A stretch of DNA of 64,000 nt from positions 310,001 through 374,000 of the forward strand of contig JAURMC010000014.1 of the NCBI GenBank assembly GCA_030830895.1, written 5' to 3'. Below, in pieces: positions 63,448 through 64,000 of this stretch. Each line of letters starts with the position of its first letter. The stretch's first letter is position 1. The notes below the pieces were generated by a model. That model ran no database searches and was not told where the DNA came from. It saw only the letters and a program-made list of their open reading frames with translations. Both the position numbers and the translations under genes were made by a program. The DNA is from Crocinitomicaceae bacterium. GTDB taxonomy: Bacteria > Bacteroidota > Bacteroidia > Flavobacteriales_D > Crocinitomicaceae.

Positions 63448-64000
63448 GGGTCTTATTAATTGGTTCCGGCGGACGTGAATCGGCTATTTCTTGGAAAATA
63501 TCTCAAAGTTCTATGTTAGAATCGCTTTTTATTGCTCCGGGAAATGCCGGAACGAAGCAATATGGCAAAAATATTGCTCTGAATGTAACAGATTTTGAGG
63601 CGGTTAAATCTTTCGTAATTGAGCAAAAGATAGAAATGGTTATAGTTGGGCCGGAAGAACCATTGGTTTTAGGAATTGCCGATTTTTTTAAAAAAGATCC
63701 CCAATTGAAAACCGTTTCGTTAATTGGACCAACTCAAGCGGGCGCAGCCTTAGAGGGAAGCAAGACCTTCGCAAAAGAATTTATGAATCGGCATAATATT
63801 CCTACCGCGAAATATGGATCCTTTACGCTATCCACGTTACGCGAGGGCATTGAGTTTTTGCGCAATATGAAAGCCCCATATGTGTTGAAAGCCGATGGAT
63901 TAGCTGCGGGGAAAGGAGTGTTAATACTTGATGATCTAAAAAGGGCTGAAGATGAGCTCACCCAGATACTATTGGATGAAAAATTTGGTGCAGCAGGCAA
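63444..64000 (+). CDS. purD: Phosphoribosylamine-glycine ligase, N-terminal part
   Basis: An open frame from the ATG at 63444 runs off the window after about 185 codons. It begins MRVLLIGSGGRESAISWKIS, the GARS N-terminal motif, and continues IAPGNAGTKQYGKN, VIVGPEEPLVLGIAD, LIGPTQAGAALEGSKTFAKE and VLKADGLAAGKGVLI from the ATP-grasp domain. It ligates glycine to phosphoribosylamine. It is translationally coupled to purQ; purC is at 27741, far away. Confidence 0.96.
   Translation, partial: MRVLLIGSGGRESAISWKISQSSMLESLFIAPGNAGTKQYGKNIALNVTDFEAVKSFVIEQKIEMVIVGPEEPLVLGIADFFKKDPQLKTVSLIGPTQAGAALEGSKTFAKEFMNRHNIPTAKYGSFTLSTLREGIEFLRNMKAPYVLKADGLAAGKGVLILDDLKRAEDELTQILLDEKFGAAG

Noticed and set aside
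1-64000. CRISPR arrays, insertion sequences, prophage and rRNA genes
   Set aside because: No direct repeats with regular spacers, transposase, integrase or phage structural genes, or rRNA segments were recognised.

Overview
This looks like a chromosomal segment of a low-GC, AT-rich member of the Bacteroidota, most likely Flavobacteriales and perhaps close to Crocinitomicaceae/Fluviicola. The lineage call rests on gldF/gldG gliding genes, a type IX secretion (T9SS) C-terminal sorting domain, a gliding-associated (CHU_C-type) C-terminus, a fused DAHP synthase-chorismate mutase, a PafA-type alkaline phosphatase, DUF5686 and DUF6427 family proteins, and promoters of the Bacteroidota type (TTG, about 19 nt, TAnnTTTG). 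Most genes are ordinary housekeeping genes. I see no prophage, IS element, CRISPR array, rRNA operon or obvious island.

Layout. 1-6163 (minus strand): the str-S10 ribosomal operon read rpsL-rpsG-fusA-rpsJ-rplC-rplD-rplW-rplB-rpsS-rplV, with a clear promoter and a leader hairpin and no tuf gene. 6385-13281: surface and secreted proteins (a gliding-associated C-terminal protein, a PKD protein with an unusual C-terminal tail, a PhoD-like phosphatase and a subtilase with SprB-like repeats and a sorting domain). 13269-23734: a GNAT, a class III CoA-transferase, aconitase, an outer membrane protein, aroA with DAHP synthase-chorismate mutase, rny, zapA with a coiled-coil partner, tsaB and a response regulator. 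23954-27752: a second response regulator coupled to a VWD-domain secreted protein and pafA. 27741-36817: purC, phoH, a SAM-hydroxide adenosyltransferase, gldF-gldG-DUF4340-like, dnaN and rlmN. 36801-41461: a SirB1-like protein, a small lipoprotein, an arginase-family enzyme, a thioesterase, and dnaA behind an AT-rich region that may be an origin. 41462-50298: a SRAP protein, a three-gene envelope operon of unknown function, dusB, manC, a SprT-like protein and mlaEF. 50360-55157: tRNA-Leu, tig, oxyR and its divergent peroxiredoxin, exbB/exbD and tRNA-Phe. 55245-64000: coaX, an outer membrane protein, lptC, a DUF5686 protein, lspA, a TraR/DksA-like protein, a DUF6427 protein, purQ and the start of purD.

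Themes. Several operons serve the envelope: mlaEF (lipid transport), lptC (LPS export), lspA (lipoprotein maturation), exbB/exbD (energy transfer) and gldFG (gliding/secretion). The purine genes purC, purQ and purD lie in separate units. The most unusual pattern is regulatory. At six transcription-unit starts a perfect TAnnTTTG box lies only 1-7 nt before the start codon, which predicts leaderless mRNAs. In addition, five convergent gene pairs abut or overlap at their 3' ends with no visible terminator. The best candidates for unexplored functions are the 42201-46035 operon, the response regulator-VWD-PafA operon, and the C-terminal tail encoded at 8156-8275. No wholly new multi-gene system can be claimed from sequence alone.
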